This document shows, in pieces, positions 36,403 to 44,129 of a stretch of 64,000 nucleotides of DNA (positions within the stretch are counted from its first letter, which is position 1; every line of letters starts with the position of its first letter). Both the position numbers and the translations under genes were made by a program. The stretch is from Frigidibacter sp. (GTDB lineage: Bacteria > Pseudomonadota > Alphaproteobacteria > Rhodobacterales > Rhodobacteraceae). Where the stretch lies: NCBI RefSeq assembly GCF_030695035.1, contig NZ_JAUYTT010000019.1:1-64000 (forward strand), in the 5' to 3' direction. The notes below the pieces were generated by a model. It made no database searches and was not told the DNA's origin. It was given only the letters and a program-made list of their open reading frames with translations.

Positions 36403-36486
36403 TCAGAACGCTCCAAAAACGACCAGCATCACGAAAGCAAATGCCGCACCCATGGCCAGTCGGTCGAGACGTAGCGTGAGGCTCAT
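36403..36486 (-). CDS. 27-residue single-helix membrane micro-protein
   Basis: A short reading frame that automated callers miss. It starts MSLTLRLDRLAM, continues as one hydrophobic segment (GAAFAFVMLVVFGAF) and stops. The ATG has an ideal ribosome site, AAGGAGG five bases upstream, the best in the region. The N-terminal half is amphipathic and basic, which predicts a small inner-membrane peptide with the C-terminus outside. A terminator palindrome follows at 36330-36357 and a CtrA-type box lies about 100 bases upstream. No family recognised. Confidence 0.72.
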   Translation of the reverse strand: MSLTLRLDRLAMGAAFAFVMLVVFGAF

Positions 36487-36588
36487 CACACCCTCCTTTG
36501 TCATTGACCTGACATCAAGCTAGCAGAACTGGCGGCGGCCGCAAGGGGGCCGGAAGGTGGCCTGATCGCGGCAAAGCCAAGAGTATCC

Positions 36589-36603
36589 TTAAACATCGAT
36601 TAA
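36589..36603. promoter_or_regulatory. CtrA-type box (TTAA-N7-TTAA)
   Basis: TTAA (36589-36592), seven bases, TTAA (36600-36603) matches the binding consensus of the alphaproteobacterial cell-cycle regulator CtrA. It lies between the amidase stop and the micro-gene, 103 bases upstream of the latter's ATG on the minus strand. Confidence 0.5.
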
Positions 36604-36633
36604 AGCATTGAAGAGTTTTGGGGATAAGCTCGC

Positions 36634-37878
36634 TCACGCGTGTGTTTCAACAAGCTTTTCCAGTCCCTTCGCCACCGCGATGACGTGGTCGTCGCGCCCG
36701 AAAGCAGCGATGATCTGGATACTGGCCGGGAGTCCGCGCGGACCGCGCATCAACGGCACGGTCACACAAGGCACGCCGAGCAATGTCCAGAGGCGGTTGA
36801 ACCGGGAATCGCCGGTCGATCCGAGGGTGTCGGGCGCTTCCCCCGGCGCGGCATAGCTGACCACGACATCGACCTCGCGAAAGAAGGCACGCGCGGCGTC
36901 GCGACCGCGCCGCGAGACGCGCCGCGCCTCGTCATACTGCGCCGGCGTGGTCGCCCTCGCCATATCGAGATAGGCGCGCAGCTTGGGCGGCAGGGCGTCG
37001 CGATGATGGGCATACTCCCAGGCGAGCGCCTGCGTGGCCTCGTAATCCTGAAGCGGGCCATGCGCCTGATAGGCTTCCGCCAGCGCCGAGGGGCCCTCAT
37101 GCGGCACGAGGATCGCACCGGCGGCCGTGGCCAGATCCGCAAAGCGCTGCAATGCGGCCTCGGAGGCCGGCTCGGCCGCGCCTGCGTAGATCTGGTGGTC
37201 GATGCCGATACGCAGACCCGAAAGGCTCACGGCCGGCGCATCGAGCTCGGGGCGCTTGGTGATCGCGGCGAGTGCCAGGCCCACATCGTCGGCACGCGCC
37301 GCCATCAGACCCAGCGTATCGAGCGACCAGGAGAAGGGTTTGACTCCAACGGTCGGCATCAAGGCATAGGAGGGCTTGATCGCAGCCACGCCGCAATAGG
37401 CGGCTGGGCGTATCACCGAGCCGCCGGTCTGCGTGCCCAAGGCGAGCGGGATCATCCCCGCCGCAACGGCGGCGGCCGAGCCCGCCGAGGACCCGCCCGG
37501 GCTCGCTGTTTGATCATGGGGGTTGTGGGTCGGCGCCGGATCGAGGAAGGCGAAGGCGGTTGTGTGGGTCTTCCCCGCAACGGTGGCACCGGCCGCCTTC
37601 AGCGCCATGACGATCGGCGCATCGGCCTTCGGCCGCCAGTCCTGATAGATCGCGGAGCCCATGCCTGTCGGCAGGTCGGCCGTGTCGATGATGTCCTTGA
37701 CGCCGCAGGCGATGCCGGCGAGCGGACCCGTACCGGGCAGAAGAGTGTCCGGACGGCTGGCGAAGGCCTGGATGGCGGGCTCCCGCTCCGCAATCCGCGC
37801 GGCGCTGGCGGCCAAGGCCTCCGCTGGGCTGGTCTGGCCGGCCTCGATGCGGTTCAGGATATCGCGCAGGCTTTGCAT
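36634..37878 (-). CDS. Amidase-signature family amidase
   Basis: A 414-residue amidase-signature enzyme hydrolysing an amide to acid and ammonia. The Ser-cisSer-Lys triad is visible: Lys in ACGVKDIID, cis-Ser in SPGGSSAGSAAAVA and the nucleophile segment TQTGGSVIRPAA. It is not GatA: the neighbours are not gatB/gatC and the length is shorter. The substrate is unknown. It starts one base after the stop of the DUF2798 gene, so the two are cotranslated. Confidence 0.9.
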   Translation of the reverse strand: MQSLRDILNRIEAGQTSPAEALAASAARIAEREPAIQAFASRPDTLLPGTGPLAGIACGVKDIIDTADLPTGMGSAIYQDWRPKADAPIVMALKAAGATVAGKTHTTAFAFLDPAPTHNPHDQTASPGGSSAGSAAAVAAGMIPLALGTQTGGSVIRPAAYCGVAAIKPSYALMPTVGVKPFSWSLDTLGLMAARADDVGLALAAITKRPELDAPAVSLSGLRIGIDHQIYAGAAEPASEAALQRFADLATAAGAILVPHEGPSALAEAYQAHGPLQDYEATQALAWEYAHHRDALPPKLRAYLDMARATTPAQYDEARRVSRRGRDAARAFFREVDVVVSYAAPGEAPDTLGSTGDSRFNRLWTLLGVPCVTVPLMRGPRGLPASIQIIAAFGRDDHVIAVAKGLEKLVETHA

Positions 37879-37879
37879 A

Positions 37880-38107
37880 TCACTCTCCGATGACGCGGAT
37901 GATCAGCCCGGTGGCGCGGCGCGCGACGGGAATGGCGACGAAGGCGGTGGCGGCGGCGCAGGGCCAGGCGATGGCGAAGGCGGCAAGCCAATGGCGAATG
38001 AAATCCGGCGGCAGGCCGAGATTGAGCCAGGTCACCAGCGCCGTCATCAGGAAGGCCATGATGCCCGCCATCAGGATGGGGAAGATGAAACGCGCCTTGC
38101 CCGTCAT
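37880..38107 (-). CDS. DUF2798 small membrane protein
   Basis: A 75-residue protein with two transmembrane helices, beginning MTGKARFIFPILMAGIMAF. The FIRHWLAAFAIAWP segment identifies DUF2798. No function is known. GGGAG lies eight bases before the ATG at 38107. It is immediately upstream of the amidase gene, with a single base between. Confidence 0.85.
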   Translation of the reverse strand: MTGKARFIFPILMAGIMAFLMTALVTWLNLGLPPDFIRHWLAAFAIAWPCAAATAFVAIPVARRATGLIIRVIGE

Positions 38108-38287
38108 GGGCGGATCTCCCTGCTGGAGCTGCGGCTCCCACGGCTCTGTCGCATAAGCGTCCGCGCCTTCGCCAGCGACGTTTCGATCATGTCGGGATGC
38201 GCTGAACGGGGCTCGCAGCCCGGCTCGGCAGCGGCGGGGCTTGACGCCGCGCCAGCGCGGGAGGAATGCGAACGAAATCTGCATTCG

Positions 38288-38704
38288 ATGGTCGATCCGA
38301 TGCCCACCCTCGCGCCCCTGGCCGCCGCCTCGCCCGTCATCCAGGCGCATGTTACTGCAGCGCTGGCGGCGGTGCTGGCGGGGCTCGCCGTGGCGGCGCT
38401 GCCAAAAGGCACCATCCTGCACCAACGCATCGGCTGGCTTTTCGTGCCGGCGATGGCCGTCGTGGCCCTGACCTCGCTGTTCATCACGCGCAACGGCCAT
38501 TTCAGCCTGATCCACCTGCTGACGCTGCTCACCCTCGTCAGCTTGCCCTATGCCGTGATCTCGCGTCGCAGGGGCAACATCAAAGCCCATGCATCGGCCA
38601 TGGCAGGCCTGGTCCTGGGGCTCGTGATCGCCGGCGCCTTCACGCTGCTGCCTGGCCGGATGATGCATGCCGTGACCTTCGGACAGGCGCAGGCCGCGCG
38701 TTAA
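38288..38704 (+). CDS. DUF2306-like membrane protein
   Basis: A 138-residue integral membrane protein with four hydrophobic helices and the family pattern IQAHVTAALAAVLAGL, then GTILHQRIGWLFV and a charged cytoplasmic loop ISRRRGNIKAHASAM. The histidine-containing helices resemble DUF2306 proteins; no role is established. The start is uncertain (ATG at 38288 or 38300), since the nearest GGAGG is 25 bases upstream. Its stop codon forms part of the CtrA-type box that precedes the next gene. Confidence 0.75.
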   Translation: MVDPMPTLAPLAAASPVIQAHVTAALAAVLAGLAVAALPKGTILHQRIGWLFVPAMAVVALTSLFITRNGHFSLIHLLTLLTLVSLPYAVISRRRGNIKAHASAMAGLVLGLVIAGAFTLLPGRMMHAVTFGQAQAAR

Positions 38705-38716
38705 GGAGGCGTTAAC
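38701..38716 (+). promoter_or_regulatory. CtrA-type box (TTAA-N7-TTAAC) upstream of the extensin-like gene
   Basis: TTAA (38701-38704), GGAGGCG, TTAAC (38712-38716) is an exact match to the CtrA consensus. A further half-site AGTTAAT follows 13 bases later. It is centred about 95 bases before the ATG of the extensin-like gene, consistent with an activator or repressor site. The first TTAA overlaps the preceding stop codon. Confidence 0.6.
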
Positions 38717-38802
38717 TGCGGCGCCAAAGTTAATCCGGCTGTGTCGCCGCGGGCTCACTCGGTTGAGAAACCGTTCACGAAGCGGGTCGCATTTGATCGG
38801 TC

Positions 38803-39936
38803 ATGCGACGCGCTCATCTCGCCCTCATCGCCCTTGGCCTGCTCGGATCGGGCCTGGCCGGCTGCGGCCAGTTCCAGAAGCCGCAGCGCGCCGCCTGGCG
38901 CGATCAGGCGGAAGCCGCCTGCCTGTCGGCACGCCAGGTGCAACTCTCGGCCTATGTCAGCCTGCGCGGCAAGCCGATCGAAGGGCCAGGCACCTGCGGC
39001 ATGGAGAAGCCGCTCAAGGTCGCGGCCTTCGCCAATGGCGGCATCGGCCTGACCAGCAACGCCACGCTCGCCTGCCCCATCGTCGCGACCACCGACAGGT
39101 GGCTGGCCGAGGTGGTGCAGCCGGCGGCGCAGAACGTGCTCGGCGCGCAGGTCATCGAGATGCGGGCCGGCTCCTACTCCTGCCGCGCGATGAACAACGG
39201 CACAGGCACCAGCCGCACCTCCGAGCATGCCTTCGGCAACGCCGTGGACGTGTTCTCCTTCCGCCTCAACGACGGCCGAAACGTCACGGTGAAGGATGGC
39301 TGGCGCGGCTCGCCCGAGGAGCAGAACTTCCTGCGCGAGATCTTCGTGGGCGCCTGCGAGCATTTCTCGACCGTGCTCGGCCCGGGCGCGGACATGTTCC
39401 ACTACGACCATTTTCATATCGACCTGGCGCGGCACTCCAAGGGGCGACGCATCTGCAAGCCGGTGATCAAGTATACGCCGAACTACAATCTGCCGCCGCC
39501 CGACCCGGCGCGCCCCTACTCGATGGCGCAGCCGAGCCTGCGCGACGGCGCACCCGCGATGGTTGCCGGTGGCGCGCTGCTACGCCAGCCCGCAGGCGGC
39601 ATGCGGCCGCCGGGGTCGGTTGCCGGTGGATACCCGGTCGCCAACCATGCCGGACAGGGCCTCGAGAGCCAGCGACGCTTCCTGGAAGAGTATGACGGCA
39701 AGCCGCTGAACCAGCCCCGCGCGAACCGGCTGAACGAGACCCAGGCCCTGCCCAGCGAACAGCGCGGACCTCTGATGTTGCCCGGCGCGATGCCGCCGAC
39801 CGAGGAGGTCATCCTGGGAGACGACGAGGGAACCGGCGTTCTCGATCAGGAGGGCTACGACCAGGCCCAGCCCGCCATCACGCCGCAGCGCGACCCCTTC
39901 GCGTACAGTTCGGGGCGGACCAGCCTGCGACGCTGA
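38803..39936 (+). CDS. Extensin-like (DD-peptidase fold) lipoprotein
   Basis: A 377-residue predicted lipoprotein: signal peptide with lipobox LAGC (Cys21). The extensin-like domain, a D-Ala-D-Ala carboxypeptidase/VanY-like zinc fold, spans about 35-225. SEHAFGNAVDVFSF and MFHYDHFHIDLAR carry the presumed zinc ligands (His, Asp, His). The C-terminal 150 residues are proline-rich and disordered. A role in peptidoglycan trimming is likely. A CtrA-type box upstream suggests cell-cycle control. It is convergent with another murein enzyme, mepA. Confidence 0.88.
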   Translation: MRRAHLALIALGLLGSGLAGCGQFQKPQRAAWRDQAEAACLSARQVQLSAYVSLRGKPIEGPGTCGMEKPLKVAAFANGGIGLTSNATLACPIVATTDRWLAEVVQPAAQNVLGAQVIEMRAGSYSCRAMNNGTGTSRTSEHAFGNAVDVFSFRLNDGRNVTVKDGWRGSPEEQNFLREIFVGACEHFSTVLGPGADMFHYDHFHIDLARHSKGRRICKPVIKYTPNYNLPPPDPARPYSMAQPSLRDGAPAMVAGGALLRQPAGGMRPPGSVAGGYPVANHAGQGLESQRRFLEEYDGKPLNQPRANRLNETQALPSEQRGPLMLPGAMPPTEEVILGDDEGTGVLDQEGYDQAQPAITPQRDPFAYSSGRTSLRR

Positions 39937-39945
39937 ACGCCGGAT

Positions 39946-40914
39946 TCAGCGCGACACCAGAACCTGGCGGCATTCATCCGGTAGCGCGTCGAGCGACATC
40001 GGCGGCTTGGGTTTCGGTGCGGGGCCCGTTCGCGGCGGCTTGGGCGGGGCGAAGAGCGCGGCGCGCTGACGCTCGATCCAGTCCGTCAGTTCCTGGCCGC
40101 AGCCATCGCCGAAATTCGGCGGCTCCTGTCCACTGCAACTGGCCATGCCGGCCGGACAGCTCATGCGGATGTGGAAGTGATAGTTGTGGCCCCAGATCGG
40201 CCGGACCTTGTTCAGCCATGCGCGGTCGGCGCTGGGATCGCGGCAGAGCGCGACCTTGAGGGCCGGGTTGACGAAGATCCGCTCGACGCGCGGCTCGCTC
40301 GCGGCAGCCTTGATCAGCCGGGTGTGGGCCGGCGTCCAATGCCTGGGATCGACGTCGCGCCAGTCGGCCCGGGCCATATTGACGGCGGGCATGTTCTCGC
40401 GCGCCTCGCGGTCGAGCCGGGCGCGCGGCATCGGGGTAAGCCAGATATCGGCGTCGAGACCGATCTGGTGAGAGGCATGGCCGGTCAGCATCGGTCCGCC
40501 GCGCGGCTGCGAGATGTCGCCGACCAGCAACCCGGGCCAGCCCGTGATCCTGGGCACGTCGCGGGCGAGGTCCTCAAGATAGTCGATCAGGACCGGGTGC
40601 CCCCAGTTCCGGTTGCGATTGAGCCGCATCACCTGCCAGCTCGGCCCGTCCACCGGCAGCGCGGTCGCGCCCGCCAGGCAGCCCCGTGCATAGGAGCCGA
40701 TCGCGCGCGCCTGCATGCTCGCCGGGGCGCTCTTCTGACCGAAGAGGGCCCGCGCGGCATCCGGATAGGCGGCGATGTTGGCGGCGCGGCGTTTCGCTTC
40801 CTCATCGGCGGTCGATTGCGCGCGGACCGCCGTCGGCAGACATGCCGCGAGCGGCAGCAGCGCCCCGATCAGGAGCAGGGTGGCGGCGAGCCTCGGGCGA
40901 TTCAAGTATACCAT
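39946..40914 (-). CDS. mepA: Penicillin-insensitive murein DD-endopeptidase MepA (M74)
   Basis: Periplasmic LAS-type zinc peptidase that cleaves peptide cross-links in murein. The 322-residue precursor starts MVYLNRPRLAATLLL, with a signal peptide and a possible lipobox LAAC. Zinc and catalytic motifs are TGHASHQIGLDADIW and HNYHFHIRM. Paired cysteines near residues 78 and 220-260 match the disulfides of the family. The start is at 40914; upstream in-frame sequence is hydrophilic and unlikely. It ends ten bases from the extensin-like gene in convergent orientation. Confidence 0.92.
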   Translation of the reverse strand: MVYLNRPRLAATLLLIGALLPLAACLPTAVRAQSTADEEAKRRAANIAAYPDAARALFGQKSAPASMQARAIGSYARGCLAGATALPVDGPSWQVMRLNRNRNWGHPVLIDYLEDLARDVPRITGWPGLLVGDISQPRGGPMLTGHASHQIGLDADIWLTPMPRARLDREARENMPAVNMARADWRDVDPRHWTPAHTRLIKAAASEPRVERIFVNPALKVALCRDPSADRAWLNKVRPIWGHNYHFHIRMSCPAGMASCSGQEPPNFGDGCGQELTDWIERQRAALFAPPKPPRTGPAPKPKPPMSLDALPDECRQVLVSR

Positions 40915-41063
40915 GATCGGAGAATCGGCCGGGCCGCTGCCTGCGGTCAAGCGCGGTCGACGATTTGACGATGGACAAGCCGACCTCGAGGCGGCAGCCT
41001 CGCGACCACAACACGGGTCGATCCGCTCACGACCCGCTGCGACCCGGGGGAAGGATACCAGCC

Positions 41064-42050
41064 ATGACGTCATTTTCGATCGACCGCCGCGCCCTGCTCG
41101 GTGGCCTGGGAGCGACCGCGCTTCTGGCTCCGGCCGCCGGTTACGCACAGGCCCCCTGGCCGCAGGGCCGCACGCTCAAGCTGGTCGTGCCGTTCCCGCC
41201 GGCCGGCGCGACCGACGTGCTCGGCCGCCTCGTCGCCGACAAGCTCGGCCAGACCTGGGGCACCAACTTCGTCGTCGAGAACCGGGCCGGCGCCGGCGGC
41301 AATATCGGCACTGACGCCGTCGCCAAGGCCGAGCCGAACGGCGATACGTTGCTGATCGTCTCGGTCGGGCTGGCGACGAACCAGTATCTCTACGCCAAGC
41401 TCAACTACGATCCCATCAAGGACCTGGCGCCGATCACCATGGTCGCGCTGGTGCCCAATCTGCTCGTCGTCAACAAGGACCTGCCGGTCAATTCGGTCGC
41501 GGAGCTGGTCGCCTATGCCAAGGCCAATCCGGGCAAGCTGAGCTACGGTTCGTCGGGGATCGGCACCTCCGTGCATCTTTCGGGCGAGCTGTTCCAGAAG
41601 CTCACCGGCACGAAGATGGTGCATGTGCCCTATCGCGGCACCGCACAGGCGACGCAGGACCTGATCGGCGGACGCATCGACCTGATCTTCGACAACATCA
41701 CCCAGGCACTGCCGCATGTCCGGGCGGGTTCGATCAAGGGGCTGGGAATTACGACGGCAAAGCGCTCGGCCGCCGCGCCCGAATTCGCGCCGATCGCGGA
41801 AACGGTGCCGGGCTTCGACGTGTCGTCTTGGTTTGCCCTGTTTGCGCCGGCCAAGACCCCGCAGGCGATCATCGACAAGATCCAGGCCGACACCAAGGCC
41901 GGCCTCGCCGACCCGGCACTGCGCGCCAAGATGGACAATCTCGCCGCCGAGCCCGTCGGCGGAACGTCCGCGGAACTCGCAGCCTTCCTTCAGGCCGAGA
42001 TGAAGAAATGGGGCGACCTGATCAAGGAGATCGGGGTCAAGGTCGACTGA
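41064..42050 (+). CDS. Bug/TctC family tripartite tricarboxylate transporter substrate-binding protein
   Basis: A 328-residue periplasmic receptor. The N-terminus SIDRRALLGGLGATALLAPA is Tat-like (RR) and is followed by AQA cleavage. The Bug hallmarks are LKLVVPFPPAGATDVLGR, VENRAGAGGNIGTD and VPYRGTAQATQDLIGG. No TctA/TctB membrane subunits are nearby, which is usual for the large orphan Bug families in Bordetella-like and rhizobial genomes. The ligand (carboxylate or amide) is unknown. GGAAGGA lies upstream of the ATG. Confidence 0.93.
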   Translation: MTSFSIDRRALLGGLGATALLAPAAGYAQAPWPQGRTLKLVVPFPPAGATDVLGRLVADKLGQTWGTNFVVENRAGAGGNIGTDAVAKAEPNGDTLLIVSVGLATNQYLYAKLNYDPIKDLAPITMVALVPNLLVVNKDLPVNSVAELVAYAKANPGKLSYGSSGIGTSVHLSGELFQKLTGTKMVHVPYRGTAQATQDLIGGRIDLIFDNITQALPHVRAGSIKGLGITTAKRSAAAPEFAPIAETVPGFDVSSWFALFAPAKTPQAIIDKIQADTKAGLADPALRAKMDNLAAEPVGGTSAELAAFLQAEMKKWGDLIKEIGVKVD

Positions 42051-42182
42051 ACGGACACGGCCGATCCGGCCGCTGGCCGTGGTCAGTGCCCGGAGCCGGT
42101 TTTGCCGCCCATCAGTCTTTCGCATGCCCAAGGGCTGCCAGGGGGAACCGGCGGCCTGCCGCCACGTTTCCTTCTGCAACAG

Positions 42183-42206
42183 GTCGCATCGACATCGCGA
42201 TGCGAC
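42183..42206 (+). other. 9-bp-stem hairpin in the DUF3309 leader
   Basis: Perfect arms GTCGCATCG / CGATGCGAC with a six-base loop end five bases before the AAGGA ribosome site of the DUF3309 gene. It may stabilise the mRNA or set ribosome access. It lacks a T-tract, so it is not a terminator. Confidence 0.5.
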
Positions 42207-42223
42207 ACAGAAGGACTTCCGCC

Positions 42224-42397
42224 ATGTCCACGCTCGTCATCGTACTTCTCGTCGTGCTGCTGCTCGGCGGCGGCGGCTATTATGGCCATCGCTCCTATGG
42301 CACGGCCGGGCTCGGCGGCGCGCTCGGTCTGGTGCTCGTCGTCCTGCTGGTGCTCTGGTTCCTGGGCGTGCTGGGCGGCGCCCCGATGCGCGTCTGA
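42224..42397 (+). CDS. DUF3309 small membrane protein
   Basis: A 57-residue protein with two hydrophobic segments around a Gly/Tyr-rich turn (LLLGGGGYYGHRSYG), the DUF3309 signature. It is common in Rhizobiales as a tiny membrane protein of unknown role. AAGGA lies nine bases before the ATG, and a stable hairpin lies just upstream. It stands alone between the Bug protein gene and the convergent ornithine cyclodeaminase homologue. Confidence 0.85.
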   Translation: MSTLVIVLLVVLLLGGGGYYGHRSYGTAGLGGALGLVLVVLLVLWFLGVLGGAPMRV

Positions 42398-42433
42398 GCG
42401 CGCGTCTGCGGCGGTGAGGGCGCTTGCGCGCCG

Positions 42434-43384
42434 TCACACCGAAACGCGGTTCTCCCAGACGGCCATCGCGGCCACGAGATCTTCGAGCGACATACCGACC
42501 GATTTGAACATCGTGATCTCGCCGTCTTCGGCGTGGCCGGGGATTAGGCCATTGCAGAGATCGGTCAGCGTGCCCGCGACCCGCTCGGCGGCATAGCTGC
42601 CCTCTTCGATCCCGATCGCGACATCACCGCCCTCGTCGATCGCCTTTTCGGAATCCACCACCACGCGCGCGCGTTCCAGCGCATTCGCGTCGGCTTCCCG
42701 CATCTGCATGGTGAAGGCGCCGACCAGATCGAGATGGGCGTCGCGCTTGAGCCAGTGACCGTGGATCAGCGGCTGCGTCGCATTGGTGGCGCAGGAAATG
42801 ATGTCTGCGGTGCGCGCCTCGCCCTCGAGATCGGTCACGGCGCGGGCCTCGATTCCTTCACTGACAAGTTGGGCGGCGACGACCTCCGCCGCTTCGGGCC
42901 GCCGCGCCCAGATCGCGATATCGGTCAATGGCCGCACCGCGCGATGGGCCTTGATGAGGAAGGGAGCAAGGCCGCCCGCCCCGACCATCAGCATCTTGCT
43001 CGCAGTCGGGTTGGCGAGATAGCGCGAAGCCAGCGCGGAGGCCGCAGCCGTGCGCCAGAGCGTCAGGCGGTTGCCATCCATCACGGCCAGCGGCTCGCCG
43101 GTGCGGCCGTCCATCAACAGATAGGCGCCCATCACGCCCGGCAGGTTGCGCGCACCATTGCCGAAGAACACCGAGACGATCTTGGTGCCGATATAGGGAC
43201 GCTCCGCATCAGGCGCGCTCCAGGCCGGCATGACCAGCAGGATCGCCTCCTCGCCCGGGCGCTCGATGCGATGATGGGCGCGCGGCGGCACGACCGCGTT
43301 GCCGCGAAAGGCTTCTGCCAGCGTGTCGATCAGCCCGGGGAAGCTCAGCGCCGCGTCGATCTCGGCCGGACCGAACAGCCGCAT
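42434..43384 (-). CDS. Ornithine cyclodeaminase / mu-crystallin family protein
   Basis: A 316-residue NAD(P)-dependent protein of the OCD/mu-crystallin family. RLTLWRTAAASALASRYLA is the diagnostic helix and MLMVGAGGLAPFLIKAH the dinucleotide-binding loop. EGEARTADIISCATNA and HLDLVGAF follow in the usual order. Members catalyse ornithine cyclodeamination, alanine dehydrogenation or imine reduction, and the substrate cannot be fixed here. Its ATG shares one base with the stop of the upstream LapA-like gene (TGATG). Confidence 0.9.
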   Translation of the reverse strand: MRLFGPAEIDAALSFPGLIDTLAEAFRGNAVVPPRAHHRIERPGEEAILLVMPAWSAPDAERPYIGTKIVSVFFGNGARNLPGVMGAYLLMDGRTGEPLAVMDGNRLTLWRTAAASALASRYLANPTASKMLMVGAGGLAPFLIKAHRAVRPLTDIAIWARRPEAAEVVAAQLVSEGIEARAVTDLEGEARTADIISCATNATQPLIHGHWLKRDAHLDLVGAFTMQMREADANALERARVVVDSEKAIDEGGDVAIGIEEGSYAAERVAGTLTDLCNGLIPGHAEDGEITMFKSVGMSLEDLVAAMAVWENRVSV

Positions 43385-43722
43385 CACATGCGCCCGTTGG
43401 TCAGCGCCGGCAGGGCGGAATCGGGAACGGCCGAGCGCAGCATCTGCGCCTCCGAGCGGAGTACTTCGGCTTCGCGCCGGTTGCGGCGGGCCGCCTTGCG
43501 ATGCTTGCCCTGGGCCAGCCATGCGGCCAGCCCGCCGATCAGCACGCCGACGGCGAGCGCCGCGAGCACGACGGCAAAGAGCGGCACGTCGAAGGCGAAG
43601 AGCGGAGCATCGCGGCTGATCGGATCGAAGGACACCCGGACCGGCGCGCGGTTGGCGACGGCAAACAGCACGATCGCGAGAGCGATCGGCACCAGGACCA
43701 AGGCCTTGAAGAAGGATTTCAT
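43384..43722 (-). CDS. LapA-domain (DUF1049) inner-membrane protein
   Basis: A 112-residue protein with two transmembrane helices and a basic C-terminal coiled coil (KHRKAARRNRREAEVLRSEA), matching the LapA/YciS family. That family helps assemble LPS with LapB in enterobacteria; in alphaproteobacteria the role is untested. AGAGGA lies seven bases before the ATG at 43722. It follows ihfB by 94 bases, as in many Rhizobiales. There trpF usually comes next; here the OCD homologue does. Confidence 0.85.
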   Translation of the reverse strand: MKSFFKALVLVPIALAIVLFAVANRAPVRVSFDPISRDAPLFAFDVPLFAVVLAALAVGVLIGGLAAWLAQGKHRKAARRNRREAEVLRSEAQMLRSAVPDSALPALTNGRM

Positions 43723-43816
43723 CGGGATTCCTCTTTGCGATCGCTCGACCGGCGGCGAGCAGGCGTTCCCCTGAGCCTGCTCCACAGCAGAAAGCTCGAA
43801 ACGACGGCTGGGACGA

Positions 43817-44101
43817 TCAGGCCTTATCGTTCAGCCGGAGCCGCAATTCCTTGCCCGTCTTGAAGACTGGGACGAATTTCTCCTCGACCTCGACCGCATC
43901 GCCCGTGCGCGGATTGCGGCCGACGCGGGCGGACCGCGCCTTGCGCGAAAAGGCCCCGAAACCTCTCAGCTCGACGCGGTCCCCGCGCGACAGCGCCTTG
44001 ACGATTTCGTCGAGGATCGCCGTGACGATGTTTTCGATGTCGCGCTGATAGAGATGCCCATTGCGCTCGGCGATGCGTTGAACGAGTTCTGATTTAATCA
44101 T
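43817..44101 (-). CDS. ihfB: Integration host factor subunit beta
   Basis: Nucleoid-associated DNA-bending protein, forming a heterodimer with IHF-alpha that acts in sigma-54 transcription, recombination and replication. The 94-residue protein starts [14 protein letters not shown], has the core [18 protein letters not shown] and the minor-groove arm with the intercalating proline ([12 protein letters not shown]). It lies 28 bases downstream of sppA, a conserved rhizobial order. Confidence 0.95.
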   Translation of the reverse strand: MIKSELVQRIAERNGHLYQRDIENIVTAILDEIVKALSRGDRVELRGFGAFSRKARSARVGRNPRTGDAVEVEEKFVPVFKTGKELRLRLNDKA

Positions 44102-44129
44102 CGTTGCAATCTAACCGCTTGTATCGACA

